Shown: positions 1-14,200 of the stretch, one piece after another | How positions within the stretch are numbered: the stretch's first letter is position 1 | Layout of the letters: the number at the start of each line of letters is the position of its first letter | Assembly (NCBI RefSeq): GCF_023856365.1 | Contig: NC_064541.1 | Coordinates: 20,355,214-20,419,213 of the forward strand | Reading direction: 5' to 3' | DNA from: Brienomyrus brachyistius | Taxonomy: Eukaryota; Chordata; Actinopteri; Osteoglossiformes; Mormyridae | Length of the DNA stretch: 64,000 nt | Position numbers and translations under genes: made by a program | Notes under the pieces: model-generated | What the model was told of the DNA's origin: nothing | What the model saw: the letters and a program-made list of their open reading frames with translations, nothing else | The model's database searches: none

Positions 1-2201
1 AATAGCCAGTCCAGGGAGGCTCCTCTTTTAGAGGCACACATGTCACTCAATGCCCCCCTGATCATCTGCAGACCTTCTCTTGACCGAGAAGAGAGGGATG
101 GCTTGCATAACCTGATGGAGGACCTGATTGGGGACATTTTCAAGATGTCTGCTCAGGTGGAGAGAGTTGCATCTCACCTTCATTTGGAGAACTATCAGGT
201 ATGATCAGAGATTCCGTTTATGCAGAGAACTTTGAGTTAATGATGGTAGAAAGATGGGTGAAAGTATTCCATCCATGAAATTGAGACCATCAACATGCCA
301 TACCTTACTATTATTTGAAATGCATCCACTTTTCATTTTCTCGTTTTAAGGAGGAGAGAATAAGATATGCAGTGAACAGATATTGTTGTGTCCCATTTTT
401 CATGCATATAACTGCTCTTTCACATTTTCCGGCCCTCAAAGTGTGACATGGACAGCATGTTCAACCTCACAGAGCTACAGCAGGAAATCATGGCGCGAGT
501 CGATGCTGCCACTGGGAAAGCCCTGCGGTACCAGCGTGCCTTTGACTCTTACGCCCACCTGTGGCTGAATGACAAGGCCACCTTCATGAGGCACTTCCTG
601 CTGTATGGCAACATCTGCACCACAGAAGGTGTCGAGGCTTGTAGGCCAAGCCCACCAACCACTGAGCAGTTCAAGGAGCAGGTGAATAACGAGCAATATT
701 TTGGTTCTGAATCATCTCTTTTGTTTTTCGGCCGGCAGATTTATGCATTTAATTCTGGATTTTCATCTTTTAAGAAAGCTGCCCTAAACTGAGAATATTG
801 TCAAAAATGACAGTCATGTTTAATGAAACGTTTGCTCTTTTTTAGATTGACATTTTTGAAAACATGTATGTGCACATAAGCCAAATTGAAGACTTTAAAG
901 TATTTGACAGATGGTTTAAAGTGGACATCAAGCCTTTCAAGATTAGCCTCTTAAACACCATTAAACAGTGGAGCTGGATGCTGAAGGAACACCTCTTGGC
1001 ACAGGTCACTGACAGGTGAAGTCCATGCTATCAATTGCTGCTTTTTCAACAAACGTCACAAGGCTTCAGGTTTTATTATATAAATTCTTTTGAGTTGGGT
1101 ACTATTATAAACACTATTATAATGTCCCCGCAACCCAGGAGGATAAGCGGTTTCCAAAATGGATGGATGGATGTTATAATGTTCATCTGCAAAGAATTTT
1201 GCTGTGCTTGTATCACACATTAGCTGGTGTATATAACTCTATGAAATCTACACTGTCATCCTCCAAAACGAGCTTAAGCATTAATGTAGTGTGACATTTG
1301 TCTGTTTTTTCTCAGCCTGAATGAGCTGGATGAGTTTGTCAGGATGACTGAGAAGGGGCTTAAGTGTCCCCTGACTGAGGGTGACTACAGTCATCTGGTA
1401 GAGGTGACTGGCTTGCTGCTCTCTGTGAAGGAACGTCAGGTGACGACCGACCGTCTCTTTGAGCCTCTGAAGGACATCGTTACCCTACTGGAAGGGTATG
1501 ACCAGACGGTCCCTGGTCATGTTTATACACACCTGGAGGTGAGATGCAAACGATGAGAAGGCTAAGCTGTAATTAAGTAGAGGAAAGGGGGAACCTATCA
1601 CTGAATTGTTCTGTTGCCCTTAAACATCCTACATTTATTCAGTTTGGCATCCAATTATACTCGAAAAAGTGTTACAGACCTGTCAAATTAATAGCATATA
1701 TTGTTTTGATCCGCAAAGACGATTCAGTTTTATGGCCATGCAAAAAGAGAGTGCTGAGTAATACATTCAGTGAAATGTCCAAGGCACAAGATGACATGAA
1801 GTACAATTTAAATTCAACGTGGATTTACTGTCAAGTGAAGCACATAAACATAAAGAAATGCAAGCGGTTATAGTGAAGGCGGGCAGCCAATGAAGCACCG
1901 TCACGCTGTGTTTTAATAGGAGCTTCCGGAAAGGTGGAACCACACCAAGAAGCTGGCAGTGCTGGTGAAGCACAAGGTTGCTCCTCTCCAGACAGTCGAG
2001 GTGTCCGTCATACGCAGGAAATATGTCGCGTTTGAGGTGAGACCTCCAGCATTTCTTCTGAAGTGGACACTGTTAATTCAGCGGTAATAATAAGGAATTT
2101 TTCTTACCCATCAGATGAAGCAGAAGGAGTTCACAGTGATTTTCAGGAAAGAAGCCCCATTTCACTATAACACAATAAAACCATATGCTAAGCTCGACAC
2201 A
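1..2201 (+). CDS. dnah11: dnah11 exons 1-6 of window: tail region (DHC_N1)
   Basis: Exons: 1-198 (probably starts upstream), 442-681, 846-1015, 1316-1538, 1920-2036, 2115-2201; window residues 1-345. This is the end of the N-terminal tail that assembles with the other heavy chains and the intermediate chains. Readable stretches include [39 protein letters not shown] and [20 protein letters not shown]. Phases join cleanly: exon 3 ends with two bases of AGC and exon 4 supplies the third. The intron 2037-2114 is only 78 bases. The first reading frame is open from base 1, so the true 5' edge of exon 1 cannot be fixed here. Confidence 0.88.
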
Positions 2202-5200
2202 GTAAGATGAAGCGATTTTCTGTTATCCTCTATGCTGTATTTATTCCGCTCATTACTCTGCTTTAATGTAAATGATAAATGATTAAATCGACTCATTAAA
2301 ATTTAAAATGAAGAGATTCTTTACACTTGTTATACAATACTTCTGTACTACTTCTTATAATACTACTATGTATGTGTGTCACTATTGTAGGTGCGTGTGA
2401 CAATATTACATAACTACGAGTGTTATGCTTTATTAGCATCAATAGAAATATGTTATGAGCCATATAATAATCTTGTCTGCAGACAGTAGATTTCAGAAGA
2501 ATTTTAATGGTGCATAAATGCTTTATAGTGGCTCAAAGAAGCATAATAATGATCTATTTGGCTGGGAAAAGGTGCCTAAGGTTCTTGTGGAAATCATGCC
2601 CTCAGGCTCAGCAGCAAATCAGCGCACTGGAGGGCGAGCTGACAGCCCTACGGGACTCCGGCAAACTGTTCGAAGCGAGTATCCCGGAGAATCGGCAACT
2701 CAGGCTCTTCCGGAGAGACGTCACGCTGCTCAAATTGCTGTGGGACATCGTGATCTATGTTCAGGTGAGCGCCTAGCGTGAGCCAGCTAGCTTCTCACCC
2801 TCGCTGTCCTATCTGAGACATCGGCATACGTCTTACATGCTATTAATATTTGCTTTTTTTCCCCCTGTTGTATCATCAGTGGCAATTTTGAGTAAGATGA
2901 ACTACTAGTTAAAGGAAACGTAGCACTTACTCACCTCCCAAACATTCATCCAGTGTCACGAGTTAAATTCCAAAAAACTGTTTTGTATTATAGTGCTGCG
3001 TAGAGAGCTGGACTAAGACCCACTGGAGAGAGATCAGTGTTGAGCACATGGATGGGGAATTAAAGAGATTTAAAGGGGTAAGGTAACCCCTTTAAGCGCC
3101 ACCTTCCTCGACACCCCGTAGTAAAGGTGGCTGTCCTGCAGATTGGGGGTCTTGTTTGATCGGCTTTCTTGTCTGATCAGGAAATGCAGGAGCTGGACAA
3201 AGAGGTTCGCAGCTGGGATGTTTATAGAGGACTGGATACAGAAATTAACAATCTTGCGACTTCACTGCGGGCAGTGACCGAACTGCAGAACCCGGCCATG
3301 CGAGATCGTCACTGGTCCCAGTTGGTCAGGACTACTGGTGTAAGGGGATGGTTGCTGTTCCTTAACAAAAGAGAGGAGAGCATCACTTTAATTCGCTTGT
3401 GTTTTCACATAAACGTTTATATTCTCAGAATGGACATCGAGCGGAACACAGAAGACTATAAACGTAGATGTTTGCCCAAAGCCATCTTCTTGACAATTAT
3501 TGAATTTTATGAAGTTAAATGTGCAGTGGTTCTGTCTGGCGACAGAATAAGTGTTTATGTGCACCTTGCAATTGTAAAAAACTTGTAAAGTTGTAAAGTC
3601 AATGAAATGAAAGTAAATGAACTTGTACGTCAAACGGCCTTGACTGTAGCTGTGTCCGGCCCATGCAGGTGACTTTCACCATGACAGAAAGCACAACCTT
3701 GGGGGACCTTGTGGCCCTGCGGCTGTACAGGGTGGAGGATGAGGTTCACCGTGTTGTGGACAAGGCCGTCAAGGAAATGGCTATCGAGAAGGTCTTGTAC
3801 AATGCTCATGCGTTTCCCTTCCCTATAATGAGAATATTTTCCTACCAGCGTAGTAAAGTTGTTAGATGTTGTTATTTGCATTCTTACAATTTATTTGTTT
3901 CCCCTTGGTCTATCTGTTAATTATCTCCAAAAACAGTCCTTCTACACTTTTTTTTTTTTAGGTTTTATCAGAAATCAGTCAGACATGGACAAGGATGGAA
4001 TTCACCTATGAGATTCGCGATTGCACATCCATCCCACTTCTGAAACCTGACGACGACCTCATAGGCATTCTAGAGGATAATCAGGTGCAGTTAATAATAA
4101 TATTGATATTTAACACCGTCTTTGAAAAGGGATTATCTACTTCTTCGTATTTCGCAGTTTAATCATTCACCATCTGCTATACTGTAATTACTTTATAATG
4201 ACTTCATGCTGAATATCCTCCTTTATTTCATGCAAAATGATAAATTGCATATAAAAAGTATTTTCACCCACCTCTAACATCAGACCATCTCTAACACTGA
4301 AGACAAAGGGGAGCAGAGCGCTGGGCTGCTTTTCTCTACCCATTGAACAGATCTGACTTAAGCGGCTGTATTGAGTCCTCAGATTTATAGCGTTTTGTGG
4401 CTGACTGTACATTGTTCTCGCGCTGCCTCTGTCAGGATAATGCATCCGTTCAGGGGGCGGAGAAGCTCGGCATGATGCCAGACGCATGCTGGATGCATCT
4501 ACACATTTTCACTTGATGTGACATTTGGTGTCTTTAATCCTAAAGAAACTTTGTGCTTAGAATGATAAATGCAAATGTTATCCTTTTGTCCAATGATTAA
4601 TATGTCCATGGTGAAAGTGCAGAATTGCATCCGTCCTGCTCGGGATGTCAGGAGTTCCTGGAGCCTGTACCCGGTACCACAGCTCACGAGGCTAAGGGGC
4701 GCCGTAGGCTGGAAATCCCCTATAGTGTAGAAATTAGAAACTTTAATATTATTAGGCTGCTTTCTAATAAGTAAGGCTTCATTATAGAAAAATACAAATT
4801 TAACTAAATTTCGCAAGTGTAGCTTTGAGTTTGAATATGCAATTTTCAGTATGCAATTTTAAATGACTTTAGTCGTCAGTGCGTATATATTTTCGGACAA
4901 TATGCACATATATATGTGCAATCCTACGTTTGCAGTATCTCCTGTCTTCTCATGTCACCACAGCATCTGTCTTCCCCTCTCGCAGGTGCAGCTGCAGCTC
5001 ATCCTGCAGAGCACACATGTGGAACACTTCCTGTCTGCGGTGTCCGACTGGCAGGGCCGACTCACGGTGGCCGACGCCGTGCTGCGCGTGTGGCTGGAGG
5101 TGCAGCGCACCTGGGCCCACCTGGAGAGGATCTTCATGGGCTCGGAGGACATCAGCCAGCAGCTTCCTCTCCACACCCGCAGGTTCCAGGACATCGATGC

Positions 5201-8200
5201 AGACTTTAAGGTGCCCAGCCTCCATCTTGGTTTATAATGTCGTGGCTGTTTCCCCTCGCTGCAGATGAGTCTGCGGTTTTACGCGATCAGGAAAGATTTC
5301 TTTATACACTGAACAAAAATATAAACGCAACACTTTTGTTTTTGCTCCCATTTTTCATGAGATGGACTTAAAGATCTACAATTCATTCCAGATACACAAT
5401 ATTACCATTTCTCTCAAACATTTCTCACAAATCAGTCTAAATGTGTGATAGTGAGCACTTCTGCTTTGCTGAGATAATCCATCCCACCTCACAGGTGTGC
5501 CACATCAAGATGCTGATCTGACATCATGGGTAGTGCACAGGTGTACCTTATACTGCCCACAATAAAAGGCCACCCTGGAATGTGCAGTTTTGTCTCACAG
5601 CAAAATGCCACAGATGCCACAAGCATTGAGGGAGCGTGCAATTGGCATGCGGACAGCAGGAATGTCAACCAGATCTGTTGCTCGTGCATTGAATGTTCAT
5701 TTCTCAACCATAAGCCGTCTCCAAAGGCGTTTCAGAGAATATGGCAGTACATCCAACCGGCCTCACAACCGCAGACCACGTGTAACCACACCAGCCCAGG
5801 ACCTCCACATCCAGCAGGTTCACCTCCAAGATCGTCTGAGACCAGCCACTCAGACAGATAATGCACGGCCCCATGTTGCAAGGATCTGTACACAGTTCTT
5901 GGAAGCTGAAAATGTCCCAGTTCTTGCATGGCCAGCATACTCACCGGACATGTCACCCGTTGAGCATGTTTGGGATGTGCTTGACCGGCGTATACGACAG
6001 CGTGTACCAGTTCCCACTAATATCCAACAACTTCGCACAGCCATTGAAGAGGAGTGGACCAACATTCCACAGGCCACAATTGACAATCTGATAAACTCTA
6101 TGCGAAGAAGATGTGTTGCATTGCATGAGGCAAATGGTGGTCACACCAGATACTGACCGGTTCTGAGTCCCCAGACCCCCAATAAAGCAAAAAACTGCAC
6201 ATTCCAGGGTGGCCTTTTATTGTGGGCAGTATAAGGTACACCTGTGCACTACCCATGATGTCAGATCAGCATCTTGATGTGGCACACCTGTGAGGTGGGA
6301 TGGATTATCTCAGCAAAGCAGAAGTGCTCACTATCACACATTTAGACTGATTTGTGAGAAATGTTTGAGAGAAATGGTAATATTGTGTATCTGGAATGAA
6401 TTGTAGATCTTTAAGTCCATCTCATGAAAAATGGGAGCAGAAACAAGAGTGTTGCGTTTATATTTTTTGTTCAGTATAGTAACATCTTTTTCACACAACT
6501 CCATAAATTTTATGGTTGATGGTAATACCTGTAATATGCAGAGCTATTAAAATCTGTTGATTTTGAAATATTTCAGCTATGCAGCTTATTTATAACAATG
6601 CTGCGGTTTTGTGTTTTTGCAGAAGCTGATGTTTGAAAGCGTTAAAACCAAGAATGTGATAGAGGTCACCAGCAAGCACCTTTTCTACGATACTCTGGAG
6701 GACCTCAAGACTCGGTCTGTGAAGTTTCCCTATTTCCAAAAAGTAACGTTGGCGGTAATAAGATTATTTGGCATCTGATGTGGAAATGTGAATGATTTCT
6801 TTCCTTGTGATTCCTCCACAGATTGGCGCTGTGTGAAAAAGCATTGGCTCAGTATCTGGAGACAAAGCGGCTGTTATTTCCCAGGTTTTATTTCATGTCA
6901 TCGGCAGATTTGTTGGACATATTATCCAAAGGAGGCCGACCTGAAGAGGTGTGTTACGGTGTGGCACAGACAAGGCACAGACAAGGCACCGTGTCTCATT
7001 TTCGTTACCCCTCTGTTGCGTTTCGCCTCTTCTCTGTTGTGTTGGGTGACAGTTCTGGTGATTTTTTTTTTCCTGCAGGTGACACGACACCTACCGAAAT
7101 TGTTTGACAATATAGCTGGGCTGCAGTTTCTGCGGCAACAGAAATCCGAAAGGACAAACATAGCACAAGGGATGCTCAGCAAGGAAGAGGAGTATGTTCC
7201 ATTCCAGAATCCCTGCCATTGCAGTGGAGCGGTAAGATAAGTAGCAGAGAGTCATGTATTCTGATATTCAAGATCATGATTAAGATTACTTGTTTGGGCT
7301 CACACCTCTGGGGCCATGTTTCGGGTCTCCATGTGTGGATTTTTCATGTCCTCCTCCTGTCGTCGTGGGGTTTCCTCCGGGTACTCCAGTTTCTCCCCAC
7401 AGTCGAAAAACACGCTGAGGTGAATTGGAGTTGCTTAATTACTCATTGGTGTGTGTGTGTGTGAATGGTGTATGTGAGTGTGTCCTGCAATGGGTTCGAG
7501 CCCCATCCTGGGTTGTTCCCTTCCTTCTACCCATAGCCTCCAGGACAGCCTCTGGACCACTCATAACCCTGAATAGGTCAAGTGGTTACAGAAAGTGGGT
7601 AGATGGATTGCTTATTTGGGTGAAGGTGGTTCTCTGTATTTCAAGAGGGAACGTCCTGCTGGAAATGAGGTCGCCGGTACCCTGGTTTAAAAAGCCATGA
7701 TGTCACACAGGTGGAGGTGTGGCTGAGCCGCCTGGAGGACTCCATGCGGGAGACGCTACGACAGCATGCGGCCGAGGCTGTGGCCAGCTATGAGGAGAAG
7801 CCGAGGGAGCAGTGGGTGCTGGAGCAGCCCGCCCAGGTGGCCCTCCTCGGCTCGCAGATCTGGTGGAGCACGGATGTAGGGATAGCATTTGAGAAGGTGG
7901 AGGAAGGCTTCGAGTCCGCCCTTAAAGATTACCATAAGAAGCAGGTAACGGTGCAAGGATCATGCAAATCGCGATTAGAATGACAGCAGCAAAGATAACC
8001 ACACCGGAAGGAAACACAGTCTTTCTTTATCGCTTTGTTATTGACTTGTGAATGTCGCTCTTGCTTTTGTTAAGCGGATTGCCTGAGACTGAAGGCACAG
8101 TTGGCTCTTCTGGATACTTCTTGGTCGCCTAAGCTAATGACTGACTTAGTGTCAAGTCCTTCATACCGAAGAGCCAAACCTCAGGACTGTGAGGGCTCAC

Positions 8201-11200
8201 TAGCGGCAGGCAGAATGTGGACAAGATCAACCACCAGGGATCTAAACATGCTTTGTGCTGCATCACTTTGTCCGCTCTCTCTCTCTTTAGATCATCCAGC
8301 TCAACTCACTGATCACCATGTTGTTAGGGGAGCTGTTGCCAGGCGACCGGCAGAAGATAAGGACTATATGCACAGTAGATGTCCATGCCAGGGATGTTGT
8401 GTCCAGGCTTCTCACCCAAAAGGTGTCTGGTCTTACATTCACTCATGTGTTTTTCATAATAGTTCTATACTTTGATGGAACCGCATAGTAGCTGAGATAT
8501 ATATAGTTAGATATATAGGTAATAAGTTGTGGGGGCCGGGGGACAAAGAAGGATTTTCATTAGGTATCAGAACTCTAGCTGATGCTCTCTCAATTAAGGG
8601 AAAAGCATTATTATAATTTAATTTATTTTATACAGTACTGTGCAAAATTCCAAAGGAATATCGAAAGCTGTGTGTCTGGGTAGCCAGTGTAGAGTCACAG
8701 TTTAACGATAAAACACGGCAAACGAAGAGTGACTAAGACTTTTTCATTCCCTCTCTTTAAAAAGTTACTGATATCTTGTTGGATGGATTGAACAACACTG
8801 CTTCACTTTCCCAGGCCTCCCCTAGAGGAGGCCCCCGTCATTCCAGGAGTTTATTCAAATTCACCATCAGCTCAGCTATTTCATCAATTTAATTAGTTAA
8901 TTAACTCAGTGAGGTATTGAATTGCCAAGCAGGTTGTGTCAGAGGTTCAGGTTGAGTCAAAGAATATTTTGGCGTATTGGATATTTGCTGCAAATACTGG
9001 GGTGACATTAGGAGAGGTTTAGAACTGGGTGACACACTTAGACAGACATAACATCACAATCTTACATGAACATGAAAATCATTTGATCATTGTTTTGTTT
9101 GACTACCTAAGACCTTCACACGGTTCTGTATATTCATTCATTCATTCATTCATTCATTCATTCATTCATTCATTCGTTCATTCGCCCACACATTATGAGA
9201 TGGTTTGACTGTAATAGACATGCATAACTAGCTAAGCCCTAGGATTTCTTTATTTAATCCTGCTTGAAAAATGCGTCCTCTTCTGTACGACCAGGTGACC
9301 AATGCTCAGACGTTCTCCTGGTTCTACCAACTTCGTCACCGCTGGGACGAAGAGCTGAGGCACTGCTTTGCCAACATCTGCGACGCCCAGTTCTTATATT
9401 CCTACGAATACCTGGGAAACGCGCCTCGATTGGTCATAACACCCCTCACGGACAGGTGTCTGACCTTTAACCTTCTACCAGTCACTCCAGCTCCTGTAAA
9501 AGTCACCATGACGATGTCTGACTGTTTTTCTTCCATCTTGTGCTTCCACTGTAAAGAACAGTTTTTAATGTAGGGTGACGAGGATGAATCCATGTCGAGG
9601 GGGGGGACATTATGAGCTACTTCAGGTTTTTACAAACGACCTTAAAACCGAATGGCCCCTGTGTTTGGCTAATTGGTTCAGTTCTCCTTGTGCTTTGACT
9701 GGTCTGCTTCCTTGTTTGAAAGATTCATCCGGCTGTTTCACATTGACAGTAGTGGCACATGCAGGATCACATGTAGGAGACTGACCAATCGGCACACAGC
9801 AAGACCTCAGTTCCCAAAATCATGGTACTTTTGATTGAAATGGTTGAAATGGTCGTTTACAAACCCTGTCGTAGCTCATAGTGTCCCTCCTGACGTGGAC
9901 TAGCTGGTCACCTTAAATGGTGACACGTGGGCATTTTGCACAGGTGTTACATCACACTGACTCAGTCCCTGCACCTGACAATGAGTGGAGCACCGACGGG
10001 GCCAGCAGGAACCGGGAAGACGGAGACCACCAAGGACCTTGGCAAGGCCCTGGGCGTCATGGTCTATGTCTTTAACTGCTCTGAGCAGATGGACTACAAG
10101 GTGAGATGCCCCAGAAGAAATGGACGCTGTCAGGTGTGAGCGCCATAATACTCAGGCATCATTCGATTTGGCCATGTGTCGGAAGGGTACCTTTCCCAGA
10201 AGCCTCAGCTGTCATAATCGTCACTTTCTCGGGGCATGTTTATAGCCGTGCTCACCATATGGAGCGGTGTCCCAGAAAAGCTAATTACAGTATTAAGCGG
10301 GTGTAATGAGCCAGCACAGGGGCCCGGAGGGGGCCGTCGGAGGCACGAGCTTCCTGTTAATGAGGAAATGTCTGAACTACCAGTCTATAGGGAACATATA
10401 CAAAGGCCTCGCCCAGACGGGGGCGTGGGGCTGCTTTGACGAGTTCAACCGCATCCCCGCGGAGGTGCTGTCTGTCGTCGCGGTGCAGGTGAAGACCATA
10501 CAGGACGCCCTTCGCAAAAAGAAGAAGAGGTGAGGTCTGCTTCATGCGTGGTTGACTCAGGTTTGGTTCCTGTGTCAGTATTGAATTTGTACTATAAAAA
10601 TATGAATCTTCTGAAGTCCTCTCCAGCTTCAGATTTTACCCATAGCCATGTACCGGATCATTTGCTGTAAGATTGATGGATTTTCAAATTTTCACTCTGT
10701 CTCAGGTACCTTGAAGGCAAATTATATTGCCAGTTTCCTGCCCAGATTTATGAGTTTGGTACTATGCCCGAGATCGAGTGCCAGTTTTAAGTGTGTTGAC
10801 AGTGGGTAGCATGCGAGTACCTGACAAGTCTGACGTTTTTTTTCTTCTTGTGCCCATAACTGCCCCTGCCTGGTGGATTTTTGCCAATCATCTGCCACCC
10901 CTTCAAAATGGCAGCTCCTTAGTTTTTCGTATCGGACTTTCAAGCTCCCAAGCCTGAAGTTGTGAGGCAGTATGATTTATGTATGATACATGTAATATGC
11001 AGTAGGAATATGTAATGGTACTGGCTGCCACAGCATTCGTAATTACAAATGTTGCCATAGTACCATTTATACAGACGCTCCTCTACTTATGAACTTTCAA
11101 CTTACGAACTTTCGGACATACGAACGAAGAGCACTGTAAGTCCAAACTGTGTTCACTGGGCTCCCGTTTCCTGTCCGCAACATCAATTTTTTTTTCTGCG

Positions 11201-14200
11201 CGCCAATTCCGCCCAGTACGACTTCTGGCCGCTACTCCCGCCGCGCAGCAGTGTAGCGTGCGAACTCCCAGCATCCTAGGTCTTTGTAATTGCGTATACC
11301 CTTAAAATGATGTTGAATAACGACTTACGAACATTTCAAGTTACGAACAGCTCGTTTGTAAGTAGAGGAGCGTCTATACATGTTGCCTTGGTGTCATATT
11401 ACATTATATTGATTGGCATCAACTGAAAGGTTGAGTACACTTAAAAAAAATTAACAAATGGGACAGTTATATTGTTCTTGTGTTTCTGCATTAAATCTTT
11501 CCAGGTTTCTTTTCTTGGAGGAGGAAATCCCTTTGAAGCCGTCTGTCGGTATCTTCATCACCATGAATCCAGGATATGCTGGTCGCACAGAACTGCCTGA
11601 GAACCTCAAGGCCCTTTTCAGGTTGGGTTCTCGTGATTTTCTCAGACGAGCTTAATGTGTAAACGCAGCGGCTGTGTGACTGTCTCTCTCGCTCAGACCC
11701 TGCGCCATGGTGGTTCCGGAACTCGAGCTCATCTGTGAGATAATGCTGGTGGCTGAGGGCTTCCAGACAGCTCGGGTGCTCGCGAGAAAGTTCATCAGAC
11801 TTTACAAGCTTTGCCAAGAACTACTATCTAAACAGGTACAGATCATGAACATCAAAGACAAATATTGCAAATTACTAATAATACCCATGTAGTTGAGGTA
11901 CCTCCTGATTAATGATAATGTTCATTATAGTACTTTCTGTAACAAAACACCAGGAATACTGACAACATGAGTATGCTACTGCATTTATAATATCCCCATG
12001 TTCTCTTAAAGTCCTCTGCCTTAGATTTGAAGGATCTGTTGAGGAGTATCTTTTGTAACATTGTATTATACCATGAATTTCAATTCAGATCGCAATGCGC
12101 ACATTTGCAGACTGCTTTCCAGATGGGGCAGGCCGGTATTAATATCAGCGTCGCGTGTCATGGACGTGCAATTCTTACATTACAAAGGTCGCGATAGTCA
12201 TTTGGGTTGAAATCATGCTTTTAAACTCCTCTTTACTATTCAGACATTATAACATGGGGGGGGGGTTATGTTTTGCTAAAAATGTTATTCTAGAATTTGA
12301 AACATAACTTAGCAAGCTTTGCAATTTTAGCGATTGTTCCTTCTCACCATTATCTAGTATATATTACAAAATGATTATTTTCATCCTTGCTATTTAAATC
12401 ACTCTTAGATGCATCATTGAGAAATTTATTTTCAACTCTTCAATTGCTTTTATAAATATTGTAATATTTGTCACTAAAGAATCATTACGTTATTTGAAAT
12501 TTTTCCAATATCATTCAACCAAACAAAAAACTTTTTTATTTCTTGTCAAGCCAAAGTACCAAATGAGTATCCCAGCTGGTTTGGTACTTAGATACTGGAC
12601 TGGAAATCAATGGAAGAAGGAGAGTACTGATTTTTTATTAAAGTTTGTTGCCTGTTGCAGTGGAAAAGCGTCAAACACTGCAGTCTTACCGGCCTGAGAA
12701 TGGCTTGGTTTCCGTATCTGTTAGTATGCCCTCTCTGTGCTCCTGATTCCATGAGATTTCACGGTGATTTATCACCACAGAGGTCGGCCGGCTTTTGTCT
12801 GACACCAGGTAGCATAGTGTTTCAGCTCATACTTCCAAGGCAGGTGAGAAACTTTGAAATTCAGAAATTGTTCGTGTTTCCCCACATTTTTGTGTATAAT
12901 ATGTTTTACCACAATGAAAGTGTGATCTGCTGCTGAAAGACTCACTGAAAATGCAAGATTCGTATGCAAAGGGCAGGATAGGAAACTCATTATTATGAAC
13001 TTTTCTTCATTCTTAGGATCATTACGATTGGGGTCTGCGGGCCATAAAATCAGTCCTGATGGTAGCAGGTTTGCTCAAGAGAGAAGACAAAACCAGACCA
13101 GAAACTCAGGTGAATGATCTTGGATCAATGCAGTTGCGATGATAATTATTTTGTCATGAAGCAGATGTACTGACTGTCAAAAAAAAAATCCCAGAGGAGT
13201 TTGACATTGTTGTCCTTCCTCCTTGGCCAGGTCTTAATGTGTGCCCTGAGAGACTCCAATCTGCCTAAGATTGTCACGGATGATGCACCCATCTTCATGG
13301 GCTTCATTGCTGACCTCTTCCCTGCTGTGGCGGTTGAGCGGAAGCGGGACCTTGAGTTTGAGAAGATGGTTATTCAGGCTAGTCTGGACCTTTGTCTACA
13401 ACCTGAAGAGACCTTTGTCCTCAAGGTGAGAGATCATCTCCATGTTAGCATGGCCTCCCATGTTTTACACACTCAGACGAATTTCTTCTACTCTAAACGG
13501 TGGACGAGAATTTCTATTGCGCTCAGTTAGATAGAGAAATCCTCTTCATCACCGAAACAAACACGTACACCTGCACATACCGTAGTATCCTCTCTACTCC
13601 TCGCAGAGAATGTGCAATGACAGAAGCATCCTCATCAAACAATAATATACATGAGTTTAAAAGAAACGACTTTTGATGTGATATTCTAAATCTGAAGACT
13701 TGCTGTTAAAATTTTGTTGAAAAATTCACGTACGCTGCATAATAAGCCCGACATAACTCTGTTACGCCAACATCAGCCTGTGTTAATGAGTTTTACCCTG
13801 GGTTAACACTTCTGTCAGACGTTCATTGTATACTAATGAGGGGCAGTGTTACTCTTCGGTCCCTGTGTCCCTGGCCCTCTATCTGGCTGCCCTCCAGGTC
13901 ACCGCACCCCCACATGCCGCTCTCCCGGGCTCCTCAGCAGCACTGCCCTCGTTAAAATTCTGTGAGCTCCAACGCCAGACCGGTGAGCCGGGAAGACAGA
14001 GCCGCTAATCATGCGTCACGTTGAACCACTGCCCGCTCACCGCACTGTCCCGCGTCGGGTCGCGCAGCCTCTGCTCTGCCCGCTTTGAAGTTCGCATCAA
14101 TTAGAATAGGGAAGATGAAGCTTCTGCCAGGAATCCCACTGCACTGCCAATAGGTGCCAAGATCACTTTCGAAATCCCCTTCAGGTGTGCTACTGTAATG

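Noticed and set aside
3169..3588. 139-residue frame extending exon 9
   Set aside because: It reads through a clear GTAAGG donor at 3340. The residues after GV lose all dynein similarity.
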